Shown: positions 1 through 9,126, counted from the stretch's first letter. The stretch: 57,791 nucleotides of DNA from Anaerovorax odorimutans (GCA_016841185.1 JAENZQ010000025.1:1-57791), one strand, 5' to 3'. A program made the numbers and translations. The notes: generated by a model not told the origin, from the sequence alone.

Positions 1-2
1 AG

Positions 3-128
3 ATCGTTGCAATCAAAGATACATCCTACGGGATAGGAATAGAATATATTGATATGAAGCTGTATGATGAATACGGTGACAAGCAAAAAGAAATAGCAGA
101 ACATTTAAAAAAAGTTGTAAACAAATAG
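3..128 (+). CDS. C-terminal end of an unidentified protein (partial)
   Basis: An open frame enters from the left edge and ends at TAG 126-128, giving the last 41 residues of a protein (it ends EIAEHLKKVVNK). The piece is charged and probably helical at its end. It has no motif I recognise, so no function is proposed. A hairpin with a T-rich tail follows 34 bases later, which fits the end of a transcription unit. The start and most of the gene lie outside the window. Confidence 0.5.
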   Translation: MVAIKDTSYGIGIEYIDMKLYDEYGDKQKEIAEHLKKVVNK

Positions 129-162
129 CAGCAATTAAATTTTAGGTAAGTTTAACTTATTA

Positions 163-193
163 AAAACCTCGAATTATCGGGGTTTTGTTTTTA
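163..193 (+). terminator. Rho-independent terminator
   Basis: A 9-bp stem (AAAACCTCG with CGGGGTTTT, one G-U pair) has a 6-base loop and is followed by GTTTTTA. It lies just after the partial gene at the left edge. Confidence 0.75.
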
Positions 194-303
194 TAAGGGC
201 ATTTGACTGCAATTATCTGAAAAAGGTATAATGAGGCAGGGGGCAGGGGACAGAAGAAATTGATAATGGATATTCAAGGATGGCTTTGTTTTAAAACCTT
301 TTC

Positions 304-340
304 ACTAACCACTAACCCTTAACCTCTAACCTCTAACCTT
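304..340. repeat. CTAACC-type short tandem repeats
   Basis: About five variants of CTAACC/CTAACCT follow each other directly in the gap before the YihY/BrkB gene. A G-rich stretch (GGCAGGGGGCAGGGGACAG) lies about 70 bases upstream. The two tracts are rich in C and G respectively on the same strand. Confidence 0.6.
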
Positions 341-414
341 TGATTTACTATGTATACCAAAAAAAAGATGGCGTAATAATATAATAAGCGTTAGAATAAA
401 GGATGATTCATTCA

Positions 415-1251
415 ATGGCAAAGAAAAAAAGAAAAGATCTGAAAAAGATCGTATTTTCTATTATTAAGAGCATGTCGGACCCTTTTTATGCTGGAGTGGC
501 TGCAGAGCTGGCATTTTTCTTTTTGCTTTCCATTATCCCTACGGTTTTGCTGCTGGGCAGGCTGTCGGGGTTATTTTCCGTTTCTTTAAATTTCTTCATA
601 GAATTCATACATATTTACACACCTGAAGAATTTGCAGATCTGGTCATACCTTATCTGGAGCCTGATTCTGCAAAAAGTTTGAGTATTATTTTCTTTGTCT
701 TTTCTTTATGGCTGGCTTCGAGAGGTTTTTTCGCATTGATCCGGATTTCCAACTATGCCTACAATATTGAAATGGATGGGCCCTTTAATTTCTCAGAGAG
801 ATTAAAAGCTATGAAAATAACACTTCTTTTACTGTTCATGATTATCTTTGGCCTGCTGATTGTTATCTACGGACGGCTCATTGGAGAGTTTATAACAAGA
901 AATTCCGCTGTCGTCATAGGACACAATATTGTGATAGACGATATATGGTATATGATCAGGTGGCCCCTTGCTTTTTTTGTTTTTTACTGGATTATGATTT
1001 ATGTTTATTCACATTCGCCTAATTATCATTTGCCGGCAAGGAAAGTCAGACCGGGAGCTATTTTCTCTACTGCAGGAATCATTGTATCTTCTTTGGTTTT
1101 TTCTTTTTATGTGTCGCATTTTGCCAATTATGATATACTTTATGGTAGCTTGGCTAATGTTATCAGCTTGATGTTATGGTTTTATCTCATCGGTTATGTC
1201 ATCGTTGTTGGGATTCATATCAATATCTCCTTTGATAAAACTCATTATTAA
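415..1251 (+). CDS. YihY/BrkB family inner-membrane protein
   Basis: The protein has a basic N-terminus (AKKKRKDLKK), a conserved N-terminal membrane region (AGVAAELAFFFLLSIIPTVL) and about six hydrophobic segments, ending in a last segment near FYLIGYVIVVGIHIN. This matches the YihY/UPF0761 family, formerly annotated as ribonuclease BN, whose molecular role remains unclear. Length (278 aa) is normal. I chose ATG 415 because AAAGG at 398-402 sits about 12 bases before it. The same AAAGG directly abuts the in-frame ATG at 403, which is too close. It appears monocistronic, with crcB 120 bases downstream. Confidence 0.85.
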   Translation: MAKKKRKDLKKIVFSIIKSMSDPFYAGVAAELAFFFLLSIIPTVLLLGRLSGLFSVSLNFFIEFIHIYTPEEFADLVIPYLEPDSAKSLSIIFFVFSLWLASRGFFALIRISNYAYNIEMDGPFNFSERLKAMKITLLLLFMIIFGLLIVIYGRLIGEFITRNSAVVIGHNIVIDDIWYMIRWPLAFFVFYWIMIYVYSHSPNYHLPARKVRPGAIFSTAGIIVSSLVFSFYVSHFANYDILYGSLANVISLMLWFYLIGYVIVVGIHINISFDKTHY

Positions 1252-1371
1252 TATACAGGGATACAATTTTATTCAAAATAATATAGGGGTTGATCTATTT
1301 AGCCTGACGGTTCGCATCGGTAAAGTTCGATCCAGTAAATTTAATTTTATTTTAAAAAGCAGGTGAGGGAA

Positions 1372-1752
1372 ATGTTGTCTAAAGTCTTATTGTTGGGGAT
1401 AGGTGGATTTATTGGAAGCAACTTAAGATATTGGATTTCCAATTGGTCGGTGAATTATTTCGGTACTTCTTTGCCATATGGTACTTTAATGGTAAATGCC
1501 ATAGGCAGTTTTATTCTTGGATTTTTGATGATTTATGGGACAGAAGTTGCCAATATAGATCCCCGGATGCGCCTCTTTATCGGGACTGGAATGATGGGGG
1601 CCCTTACGACTTTCTCTACGTTTTCCGTAGAAACCTTTGTATTTATTCGCCAATCCGATTATCTGCTGGCGATTTTGAATATAGGCCTGAATATTACCAT
1701 TACCTTATGTGCAGTCTGGCTGGGATTTATCATTGCCAAATCATTGGCATAA
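1372..1752 (+). CDS. crcB: Fluoride efflux channel CrcB (Fluc family)
   Basis: This is a 126-aa, four-helix membrane protein. Recognisable Fluc features are GGFIGSNLRYWIS near the N-terminus, GTLMVNAIGSFILGF in helix 2 and GALTTFSTFSVET in helix 3, the conserved TFSTFS region that lines the fluoride pore. The family forms dual-topology dimers exporting fluoride. I chose ATG 1372 because AGGTGAGGGA precedes it closely. An in-frame GTG at 1363 lies inside that ribosome binding site. Many bacteria encode two crcB genes, but only one is visible here, which is compatible with a homodimer. I saw no fluoride riboswitch consensus upstream. Confidence 0.92.
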   Translation: MLSKVLLLGIGGFIGSNLRYWISNWSVNYFGTSLPYGTLMVNAIGSFILGFLMIYGTEVANIDPRMRLFIGTGMMGALTTFSTFSVETFVFIRQSDYLLAILNIGLNITITLCAVWLGFIIAKSLA

Positions 1753-1838
1753 TGCAATTATTTAACAAGAAAAAAAGAATGCAGATGAGGTGAAAAATTT
1801 TGATAGATTTTATTACATGTTATGAGTAGCTAAATTAA

Positions 1839-1860
1839 GAGGCTGACTCTCGCCAGCCCC
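1839..1860 (-). terminator. Possible terminator of the serC-serA-serA operon
   Basis: A short GGCTG/CAGCC hairpin read on the minus strand is followed by a T-rich stretch. It lies about 65 bases past the stop of the last serA copy. The stem is short, so this is tentative. Confidence 0.35.
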
Positions 1861-1924
1861 ATTTGACTTTTTACAAGTGCTTTACCCCAACATTTGACAT
1901 AAAGCCTTTATTTATTATCTGAAA

Positions 1925-3091
1925 TTATTTAATGACCCTTACGGCAATGATACCGTCGATTTTTCTCAGCATATCCAATTGCCGGTTGTCCACCTGGGTA
2001 TCGGTATCTACTAATGTATAGGCATAATGCCCTTTGCTTCGATTATTCATTTCATTGATATTGATATCCAATTCCCCTAATATGTTGGTGATTTTACCGA
2101 CCATGTTGGGAATATTTTTATTCAATACGCCGATTCTTCCGGCAGTCACGCAGTCTCCAAGAGAACAATCAGGAAAATTGACTGAATTGGTGATATTGCC
2201 ATTCTCAAGATAGTCGCTTATTTCATCTACGGCCATGACAGCACAATTTTCCTCGGATTCAGGAGTGGATGCACCCAGATGAGGGACGCAGAGTACATTT
2301 TCAATGCCAAGAAGCTTGTCGGTTGGAAAATCTGTTACATATCGATCGACAATACCTAAATGGATGGCTTCCATAAGGGCATCATCATCTACTATTCCAC
2401 CCCGTGAGAAATTCAAAAGCTTAACGCCTTCTTTCATTTTAGAAAAACTTCCTTTATTGATCATATGCTTTGTGTCTTCTATCATCGGGACATGAAGAGT
2501 AATGTAATCCGCTTCAGCCAACACATCTTCAAGCTTATCTCCCAATTGGATTTTTCTTGATAATTCAAGAGCAGATTTAACAGAAATAAACGGGTCATGT
2601 CCAATGACTTTCATGCCGAGTGCCGAGGCGGAATTAGCTACCATGACGCCGATGGCACCCAGTCCGATAACTGCCAGGGTTTTGCCTTTAATTTCATTAC
2701 CGGCGAACTGCTTTTTACCCTTTTCTACTAATTTCTCGACTTCATCACCTTTTCCTTTTAAACTGCTGACCCAATTGATGGATTTGACAATTCTTCTGGA
2801 TGATATAAGCAATCCTGTAAGAACCAGTTCTTTTACAGCATTGGCATTGGCACCGGGCGTATTGAAAACTACGATACCTTTTTCTGAGCATTCATCAATG
2901 GGAATGTTATTCACACCTGCACCTGCTCTGGCAATGGCTTTAAGCTTTGGAGAGAGGTCCATTTCGTGCATATTAAAGCTTCTCACAAGAATGCCGTCAG
3001 CTTCACTGATATCATCCGAAATGTGAAATTTTTCGTTAAAACATATTAAGCCCTTAGGCGAAATATTATTAAGTGTAGCAATTTTATACAT
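1925..3091 (-). CDS. serA: D-3-phosphoglycerate dehydrogenase, copy 1 (distal)
   Basis: SerA oxidises 3-phosphoglycerate to 3-phosphohydroxypyruvate with NAD+, the first step of serine synthesis. The 388-aa protein has the substrate domain, a Rossmann motif GLGAIG at residues 143-148, catalytic Arg in NFSRGG (about 230), catalytic His in PHLGAS (about 271) and a C-terminal ACT-like domain (about 318-388) that could bind serine. It is the short form without the extra intervening domain. MYK at 3091 is preceded by AAGGAG with good spacing. The upstream neighbour is a near-duplicate serA 69 bases away, then serC, so all three probably form one operon. Confidence 0.93.
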   Translation of the reverse strand: MYKIATLNNISPKGLICFNEKFHISDDISEADGILVRSFNMHEMDLSPKLKAIARAGAGVNNIPIDECSEKGIVVFNTPGANANAVKELVLTGLLISSRRIVKSINWVSSLKGKGDEVEKLVEKGKKQFAGNEIKGKTLAVIGLGAIGVMVANSASALGMKVIGHDPFISVKSALELSRKIQLGDKLEDVLAEADYITLHVPMIEDTKHMINKGSFSKMKEGVKLLNFSRGGIVDDDALMEAIHLGIVDRYVTDFPTDKLLGIENVLCVPHLGASTPESEENCAVMAVDEISDYLENGNITNSVNFPDCSLGDCVTAGRIGVLNKNIPNMVGKITNILGELDININEMNNRSKGHYAYTLVDTDTQVDNRQLDMLRKIDGIIAVRVIK

Positions 3092-3160
3092 TTTGCAGCT
3101 CCTTCTTTTATCTTGCTCATTCCGTTTCATAAACAGGTCAACGAATTTTTCTATACAGCC

Positions 3161-4327
3161 TTACTTGATTACTCTTACAGATATAATGCCTTCAACACTT
3201 CTAAGTTTTTCTACCTGACTATCCGTAACTTTTGTATCGACATCTACCAGTGTGTAAGAGTTTGTTCCTTTGCTTCTGTTGTTCATATCACTGATATTGA
3301 TATTCAGCTCACCCATGGTATTGGTGATTTGACTGATTTTAGCGGGAACATTTTTATGAAGGACACCAATCCTTCCGGCAGTAGCACAAACTCCCAGAGT
3401 GCAATCCGGAAAATTGACTGAATTGGTGATATTGCCATTTTCAAGATAATCGCTTATTTCCTCAACAGCCATGATTGCACAGTTTTCCTCAGATTCGGGT
3501 GTGGATGCGCCAAGATGGGGAATCGTCAAAACGTTATCGATGCCAAGCAGTTTGTCATTGGGAAAATCTGTTACATATCGATCTACGATCCCTAAGTTGA
3601 CGGCTTCAATAAGGGCGTCATCATCAACGATTTCTCCTCTTGAGAAATTTAACAGTTTGACGCCTTCTTTCATTTTTGAGAATTTTTCTTTATTGATCAT
3701 ATTTTTTGTTTCATCCATAACAGGAACATGAAGCGTAATATAATGAGCCTGATTTAATAAATCATCAAAGTTATCCGCCAACTGGATTTTTCTGGATAAT
3801 TCCAAAGCGGATTTTACAGAAATAAACGGATCATAGCCAATGACTTTCATGCCCAGAGCCGAAGCGGAATTGGCAACCATAACACCTATGGCCCCCAGTC
3901 CGATGACAGCCAGTGTCTTTCCTTTGATTTCGGATCCTGCAAATTGTTTTTTCCCTTTTTCAACTAACTGTATTACTTCATCGCCCTTTCCTTTTAAACT
4001 GCTTGCCCATTGAAGACCCCGGGCTATTTTTCTGGAAGAAAGAAGCAAACCTGCCAGAACGATTTCTTTGACCGCATTGGCATTTGCGCCGGGTGTATTA
4101 AATACAACGATACCTCTTTCAGTACATTTTTCTATAGGGATATTGTTTACGCCGGCACCTGCTCTTGCAATGGCTTTGAGATTTTTCGGCAGAGCCATAT
4201 CATGCATGTTGAAGCTTCTGACAAGGATACCGTCCGCTTCTGTTATATCATCTGTAATATGATATCTGTCATTGAAATATATCAATCCTTTTGCGGAAAT
4301 GTTGTTGAGGGTTGCGATTTTAAACAT
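3161..4327 (-). CDS. serA: D-3-phosphoglycerate dehydrogenase, copy 2 (proximal)
   Basis: This tandem paralogue has the same length (388 aa) and domain order as the copy downstream: substrate domain, GLGAIG nucleotide fold, catalytic Arg and His regions, and ACT-like tail. Long stretches are identical, such as SASALGMKVIG and ENGNITNSVNFPDC, while other stretches differ, so it is a diverged duplicate. In this copy the catalytic Arg loop reads NFSRGEIVDDD rather than NFSRGGIVDDD. MFK at 4327 is preceded by AGAAAGGA. It lies 16 bases after serC and is surely co-transcribed with it. Whether both copies act on phosphoglycerate cannot be told from sequence. Confidence 0.92.
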   Translation of the reverse strand: MFKIATLNNISAKGLIYFNDRYHITDDITEADGILVRSFNMHDMALPKNLKAIARAGAGVNNIPIEKCTERGIVVFNTPGANANAVKEIVLAGLLLSSRKIARGLQWASSLKGKGDEVIQLVEKGKKQFAGSEIKGKTLAVIGLGAIGVMVANSASALGMKVIGYDPFISVKSALELSRKIQLADNFDDLLNQAHYITLHVPVMDETKNMINKEKFSKMKEGVKLLNFSRGEIVDDDALIEAVNLGIVDRYVTDFPNDKLLGIDNVLTIPHLGASTPESEENCAIMAVEEISDYLENGNITNSVNFPDCTLGVCATAGRIGVLHKNVPAKISQITNTMGELNINISDMNNRSKGTNSYTLVDVDTKVTDSQVEKLRSVEGIISVRVIK

Positions 4328-4343
4328 ATCAAAAATCCTTTCT

Positions 4344-5426
4344 CTATCTGTTATCCATTTCAAACTTTTTCATGAACTCTACCAGTTTTTCTACGCCTTC
4401 TTTCGGCATGGCATTATAGATACTTGCTCTCATGCCGCCTACAGTGCGATGACCGTTTAAATTGACCATGCCCTGTTTTTCCGCTTCTGCTAAGAATTTT
4501 TTGTCTAATTCATCGGAACCTGTTACGAAAGTGACGTTCATAAGGGAGCGGTCCTCCGCAGCAACAGGATTCTTAAATAACTTACTGTTGTCGATATAAT
4601 CATAAAGAAGGGCAGCTTTTTCTTTATTTATTTTTTCCAGTCCTGAGACACCGCCTTGTTTTTTGACCCATTCAAATGTCAGCTTTGCAATGTAGATGTT
4701 ATAAGTAGGAGGCGTGTTATATAATGAACCTTTCTCGGCGTGTATTTTATAATCAAGCATGGTGGGGGTCATATCTGCCGCATGACCGATGAGATCGTCT
4801 CTTATGATGACGATGGTGACACCTGAAGGGCCGATATTCTTCTGTGCACCTGCAAAAATAAGCCCGAATTTGGAAACGTCATAAACCTGTGACAATATGT
4901 TAGAGGACATGTCGCCTATTAGCGGTACATTTCCTGTATCAGGAAGATCGACATATCTTGTTCCATAAATAGTATTGTTGGTTGTGATATAAAAATAATC
5001 CGCATCAGGAGAATAATGTTCTTTTCCTACTTTTGGTATGTATGAAAAAACATCTGATTCGGAAGAAGCCAATACATTGACAGTTCCATACCGTTTTGCT
5101 TCAGATGCGGCTTTTTTTGTCCATGATCCGGTAATAATAAAATCTGCTTTTTTCGAATTTCTGAAAAGATTTAAAGGGATCATGGAAAATTGAGTTGAGC
5201 CGCCGCCTTGGAGAAACAATACTTTATAGTTGTCAGGGATATTCATAAGTTCACGTAAAAGGTGCTCTGCTTCTGTAATGATTTCTTCAAATTCTTTTGA
5301 ACGATGGCTCATTTCCATAACGGACATACCCGATCCTTTATAATCAGTCATTTCACCTGCAGCAGTTTCCAGCACTTCCAAAGGAAGCATGGAGGGACCT
5401 GCGGAAAAATTAAATAGCCTTTTCAT
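4344..5426 (-). CDS. serC: Phosphoserine aminotransferase
   Basis: SerC transfers an amino group from glutamate to 3-phosphohydroxypyruvate, giving O-phosphoserine. The 360-aa protein begins with the family signature FNFSAGPSMLP and has the PLP-lysine motif AGAQKNIGPSG (Lys about 196). It also carries the HRSKEFE and GGGSTQF segments typical of class V SerC enzymes. ATG 5426 is preferred because AGGAGG is 8 bases upstream. An ATG two codons earlier is too close to it. It is the first gene of the serC-serA-serA operon. No phosphoserine phosphatase gene is seen nearby. Confidence 0.95.
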   Translation of the reverse strand: MKRLFNFSAGPSMLPLEVLETAAGEMTDYKGSGMSVMEMSHRSKEFEEIITEAEHLLRELMNIPDNYKVLFLQGGGSTQFSMIPLNLFRNSKKADFIITGSWTKKAASEAKRYGTVNVLASSESDVFSYIPKVGKEHYSPDADYFYITTNNTIYGTRYVDLPDTGNVPLIGDMSSNILSQVYDVSKFGLIFAGAQKNIGPSGVTIVIIRDDLIGHAADMTPTMLDYKIHAEKGSLYNTPPTYNIYIAKLTFEWVKKQGGVSGLEKINKEKAALLYDYIDNSKLFKNPVAAEDRSLMNVTFVTGSDELDKKFLAEAEKQGMVNLNGHRTVGGMRASIYNAMPKEGVEKLVEFMKKFEMDNR

Positions 5427-5482
5427 ATTCATAACCTCCTGTTGTTTGATAAAAAAATATCAATCAAATAAATATATTCATG

Positions 5483-5511
5483 ATAATATATAATATTGGT
5501 AATAAAGTCAA
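5483..5511 (-). promoter_or_regulatory. Sigma-A promoter of the serC operon
   Basis: On the minus strand TTGACT (5511-5506), a 17-base spacer and TATTAT (5488-5483) stand about 55 bases upstream of the serC start. The rest of the serC/apgM divergent gap shows no other clear element besides the opposing promoter. Confidence 0.65.
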
Positions 5512-5649
5512 TAGCATACTGAAAGAAAATCCGTGATTTTTATTGAAAAAAGAATGTTTTACATAAACCCTGTGATCATGGTTTTGATCTCATGCCCCTA
5601 TAATCTATTATAGCTATTTTACGAAAAGTATAATGACCTGTATACAAAA

Positions 5650-5678
5650 TTGAAGATTGCCTCAGAATATGGTACAAT
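5650..5678 (+). promoter_or_regulatory. Sigma-A promoter of the phosphoglycerate mutase gene
   Basis: TTGAAG, a 17-base spacer and TACAAT lie about 60 bases upstream of the GTG start. The arrangement is divergent to the serC promoter. Confidence 0.55.
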
Positions 5679-5740
5679 AATCAACGGAGTTTTTGATTGA
5701 TCTTAAACTCTGATTGCTGAAAAACAAAGGAGTGTTCATT

Positions 5741-6955
5741 GTGAAATATATTCTTATACTGGCAGACGGTATGGCTGATGAAAAGATTTTATCTTTAGGC
5801 GGTAAGACGCCTCTGCAATCTGCAAGCCTTCCTGCAGTCAACAGCCTGGCCCAAAGAGGTGAAATAGGACAGGTAAAAACCATTCCCGAAGGGATGTCTC
5901 CCGGAAGTGATACGGCCAATTTATCTGTAATGGGGTATGATCCTCTTGTTTATCATACCGGCCGTTCTCCTCTTGAAGCGGTAAGTATGGGAATACAGTT
6001 GTCAAAAACCGATATAACATTCCGTTGTAACCTTGTTACATTGTCGGAAGAAGCATCTTATGAGGATAAAATCATGATAGATAACAGTGCAGGTGAGATT
6101 TCCAGTGAGGAAGCAGCTATATTAATCGCTCATATTCATAATCATTTAAGTACAGATAAAATATCATTTTATCCCGGTGTAAGTTATCGTCATGCCATGG
6201 TGTGGGGAAACGGCCTCGATGATTTTGAACTGACACCTCCCCACGATATTCTGGATAAGAAAATCAAAGCATATCTTCCTAAAGGAAAAAGTTCAGAAAT
6301 CATAATGGATATGATGATGAAAAGTTATAAACTTCTTAGGGATCATCCGGTTAATACAGAGAGACAAAAAAAGGGTTTGCGGCCTGCAAATTCTGCCTGG
6401 ATATGGGGGCAGGGAAGGAAACCTCAATTAAAGCCCTTTGCAGAAAAATATAATCTTACAGGAAGCGTTATATCGGCAGTGGATCTGGTGAAAGGTATCG
6501 GAATCTGTGCCGGACTTGAGTCTATTGATGTTCCGGGTGCTACAGGGAATATAAATACGAATTTCGAAGGAAAAGCAAAAGCGGCTATTCAAGCCTTGCA
6601 GAATGGAAAAGATTTTATTTACGTTCATATTGAAGCACCTGATGAATGCAGTCATCAGGGAGATTGCAAGGGTAAAATAAAATCAATGGAGATCATTGAC
6701 GAAAAAATTGTAAAGCCGATCCTTGAATACCTGAATTCCGGGAAGGAGCCGTTCAGGATAATGATTTTGCCTGACCACCCGACTCCACTATCTATTAGAA
6801 CGCATACTTCTGAACCGGTCCCTTATGTGTTGTATGACAGCACAAAGGATATATATAATGAAAGCAATGCTTTTGATGAAGTTGCGGCAGAGGAAAGCGG
6901 TAACTACTATGATGCAGGCTACAAATTGACAGATTATTTTCTAAGCAGAGAATGA
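5741..6955 (+). CDS. apgM: Cofactor-independent phosphoglycerate mutase (ApgM type)
   Basis: This 404-aa member of the alkaline phosphatase superfamily interconverts 3- and 2-phosphoglycerate. The N-terminal metal-binding motif ILILADGMAD, the nucleophile region GMSPGSDTANLSVMGYDP (Ser of SDTANLS) and the C-terminal metal ligands in HIEAPDECSHQGD and LPDHPTP are all visible. These define the archaeal-type ApgM family, also common in Clostridia, rather than GpmI. GTG 5741 follows AAAGGAG with good spacing and starts the protein directly at KYILILADG. It is transcribed away from serC, placing an enzyme acting on 3-phosphoglycerate beside the genes that consume it. Confidence 0.88.
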   Translation: MKYILILADGMADEKILSLGGKTPLQSASLPAVNSLAQRGEIGQVKTIPEGMSPGSDTANLSVMGYDPLVYHTGRSPLEAVSMGIQLSKTDITFRCNLVTLSEEASYEDKIMIDNSAGEISSEEAAILIAHIHNHLSTDKISFYPGVSYRHAMVWGNGLDDFELTPPHDILDKKIKAYLPKGKSSEIIMDMMMKSYKLLRDHPVNTERQKKGLRPANSAWIWGQGRKPQLKPFAEKYNLTGSVISAVDLVKGIGICAGLESIDVPGATGNINTNFEGKAKAAIQALQNGKDFIYVHIEAPDECSHQGDCKGKIKSMEIIDEKIVKPILEYLNSGKEPFRIMILPDHPTPLSIRTHTSEPVPYVLYDSTKDIYNESNAFDEVAAEESGNYYDAGYKLTDYFLSRE

Positions 6956-7116
6956 ATTTAGATAATGCAGATAATAGGTCAGGATAGTTTTTCAAGGGAA
7001 AAACTTCCATCTATTATCTGTTATTTTTTGATTCTAAAAGAAGAGATTTTGCATAGGCAAAATCATGTAATAAAAAAGCAGAAACTTTATCTTTATGTAC
7101 TATCTTTCATCTTATT

Positions 7117-7512
7117 TTATTCTTCTTCTGTCTCTTCTTCGGTTTCCTCTTCATAGCCGGTGATATCTTTTATGTAATCCTCCAGAGACTCCAGCTGAAT
7201 AAGCTTTTCGTTCATGATCTCAAGTTGGCTTTCCAATTCGGATATATATTCTTTCTGCTGCTCATTCTGGACGGTAAGAGTATTGATTTCTGATACGTTT
7301 TCACTGATGGAAGCGCTGATTTTTCTATTGGCCAAGGTTAAGCTTAAAGAATAGATTCCTAACGAAAGAAGCACAATAATTATGATATGAAAATAGAGTT
7401 TTCGTATTCTTAATTGAAAGGACTTTTTATTAGTATTTGGCACGATTACGAAGGAATAATAGTTTTTGAATTGTGCCTTTAGTTTTTTCCCAAAATTCTT
7501 TATAATCATCAT
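7117..7512 (-). CDS. Small membrane-anchored coiled-coil protein
   Basis: This 131-aa protein has a basic N-terminal stretch (FGKKLKAQFKNYYSFVIVP). One transmembrane helix follows (IIIIVLLSLGIYSLSLTLA), then a predicted coiled coil (QNEQQKEYISELESQLEIMNE) and a glutamate/threonine-rich tail (EEETEEETEEE). The N-terminal pattern resembles the anchoring region of Firmicutes M23 peptidases, where a FTFLIVP-like segment precedes the membrane helix, but no peptidase domain follows. ATG 7512 has GAGGTG 6 bases upstream. It converges with the phosphoglycerate mutase gene. The function is unknown, and it may be a truncated derivative of such a peptidase or an adaptor. Confidence 0.65.
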   Translation of the reverse strand: MMIIKNFGKKLKAQFKNYYSFVIVPNTNKKSFQLRIRKLYFHIIIIVLLSLGIYSLSLTLANRKISASISENVSEINTLTVQNEQQKEYISELESQLEIMNEKLIQLESLEDYIKDITGYEEETEEETEEE

Positions 7513-7664
7513 TTGAAACACCTCAAAAAATATTCAATTATTTGAATAATAAATATTATATAACATCTTTTTTAATAAACAAACCCATTAAGGGGAATTA
7601 ATAAAAGTATTACATTTAAATATTAAAAACGAAATGTAAATAACAAATACGATAATGCCGGGCT

Positions 7665-7693
7665 TTGACTAAGACACTTTCATATGATATACT
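7665..7693 (+). promoter_or_regulatory. Sigma-A promoter of the D,D-carboxypeptidase gene
   Basis: TTGACT, a 17-base spacer and TATACT end 45 bases before the ATG at 7739. This is a close match to the vegetative consensus. Confidence 0.7.
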
Positions 7694-7738
7694 CTTCTGG
7701 TTGATATACGACAAAATATGACATAAGGTGATAGACAG

Positions 7739-9067
7739 ATGAAAAAGAATATTTGCTTAATGCTTACGATAACAATAATTTTTCTTTTTACCACCACTAA
7801 CATTTATTCCGATCAGAGTATAAACCTTCAGGGTGAAACAGCAGTTCTTATAGATGCCACAACAGGAGAAATCTTATATGAAAAAAAGATGCATCAGGAG
7901 ATGTATCCGGCCAGTACAACAAAAATAATGACGGCAGTATTGACACTTGAACATTGTGAACTTGATGAGACGGTGATTATTGACGAAGAGACACCCTTTA
8001 CGGAAGGCAGCAGAATTTATCTTCTGGAAAACGAAATAGTAACAGTCGAGCAGCTGTTACATGCATTGCTGATTGAATCTGCCAATGATGCGGCTGTTGC
8101 ACTTGCAAAACATATTTCAGGAAGCGTAGAAGATTTTGCAGATCTGATGAATCAAAAGGCTAACGAGTTAGGCGCTCTGAATACCCACTTTACTAATCCA
8201 AACGGACTTCCGGATGATGCCCATTACACATCTGCTTATGATCTCTCAATGATTGCAAGATATGCTTTGAAGAACGATAAGTTCAGAGAATTCATTAGGA
8301 CGATAAACTATCACATGCCGGCTACCAATAAGCAGGATGAACGGTATTTTAAGATTACTAATCGGCTGCTTTGGGACAGCAAGAAAATTTTTGAATATAA
8401 CGGAGAATATGTGGCACCGAAGTATGAATATGCCACAGGGGTCAAAACAGGATATACCATTGCAGCAGGATATTGTCTCGTGGCTTCTGCTGAAAAGAAT
8501 GGGAGGGAAGTAATATCGGTTGTATTAAAGTCAGACCCGAATTATGTGTATCTGGATTCCAGAAAACTATTGGATCATGGATTGAATGATTATAAAAATA
8601 TTATTGTTCAAAGGCAGGGGGATGTAGCAGGAATTGTAAAAGTCCGAGGGGGAGATGTAAAATCTGTTGATGCGGTTGTTTCTGAAAATATAGTAAAAAC
8701 AGTACCTGTAGATTTTAATGAAGCCGATATTGAAAAAGAAATTATACTATCTGAGAATTTGGAGGCTCCCGTTGAAAAAGGCGAGAAATTAGGAAGTATA
8801 AATGTTATTTATAATGGTGAGATAATAGATACTTTAGAGCTATCTGCATCAAAACGAGTTGAAAAAAGTTTTGTTGCTTCTGTAGCAGTAAATGCAGGAG
8901 GGTTTTTCAAAAGCCTTAAGATCATTTTTTTGATCATAATTCTATTGATAATAGGATATATTGGATTGATCATAATAAGCAATGTAAGAAGAAACAAAAG
9001 AAGAAGACTCAGAAGACAGAAATATAAAATAGACAGTAATTATATCAACAGAAACATACTTAAATAA
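7739..9067 (+). CDS. D-alanyl-D-alanine carboxypeptidase (PBP5 family, S11)
   Basis: The enzyme trims the terminal D-Ala from peptidoglycan stem peptides outside the membrane. The sequence has an N-terminal signal segment (ICLMLTITIIFLFTTT), the SxxK motif in PASTTKIM (Ser59, Lys62), the SxN motif in ESANDAA (Ser114, Asn116) and the KTG motif in GVKTGYT (about 236). A PBP5 C-terminal beta domain follows. A C-terminal transmembrane helix (IIFLIIILLIIGYIGLIII) and a very basic cytoplasmic tail (RRNKRRRLRRQK) end the 442-aa protein. That true membrane helix differs from the amphipathic anchor of classic PBP5. The gene ends at a bidirectional terminator shared with the hydrogenase operon. Confidence 0.93.
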   Translation: MKKNICLMLTITIIFLFTTTNIYSDQSINLQGETAVLIDATTGEILYEKKMHQEMYPASTTKIMTAVLTLEHCELDETVIIDEETPFTEGSRIYLLENEIVTVEQLLHALLIESANDAAVALAKHISGSVEDFADLMNQKANELGALNTHFTNPNGLPDDAHYTSAYDLSMIARYALKNDKFREFIRTINYHMPATNKQDERYFKITNRLLWDSKKIFEYNGEYVAPKYEYATGVKTGYTIAAGYCLVASAEKNGREVISVVLKSDPNYVYLDSRKLLDHGLNDYKNIIVQRQGDVAGIVKVRGGDVKSVDAVVSENIVKTVPVDFNEADIEKEIILSENLEAPVEKGEKLGSINVIYNGEIIDTLELSASKRVEKSFVASVAVNAGGFFKSLKIIFLIIILLIIGYIGLIIISNVRRNKRRRLRRQKYKIDSNYINRNILK

Positions 9068-9084
9068 AGACGATATAAAAGATA

Positions 9085-9108
9085 AAGGATGGGAGTTTTC
9101 CCATCCTT
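9085..9108. terminator. Bidirectional terminator
   Basis: A perfect 9-bp stem AAGGATGGG/CCCATCCTT encloses a 6-base loop, with T- and A-rich flanks. It lies between the converging carboxypeptidase gene and hydA. Confidence 0.75.
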
Positions 9109-9126
9109 ATTATTATATATTGATGT

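Noticed and set aside
1252-1371. Possible fluoride riboswitch before crcB
   Set aside because: I looked for the conserved crcB-motif pseudoknot sequences and could not find them. Only loose similarity remains.
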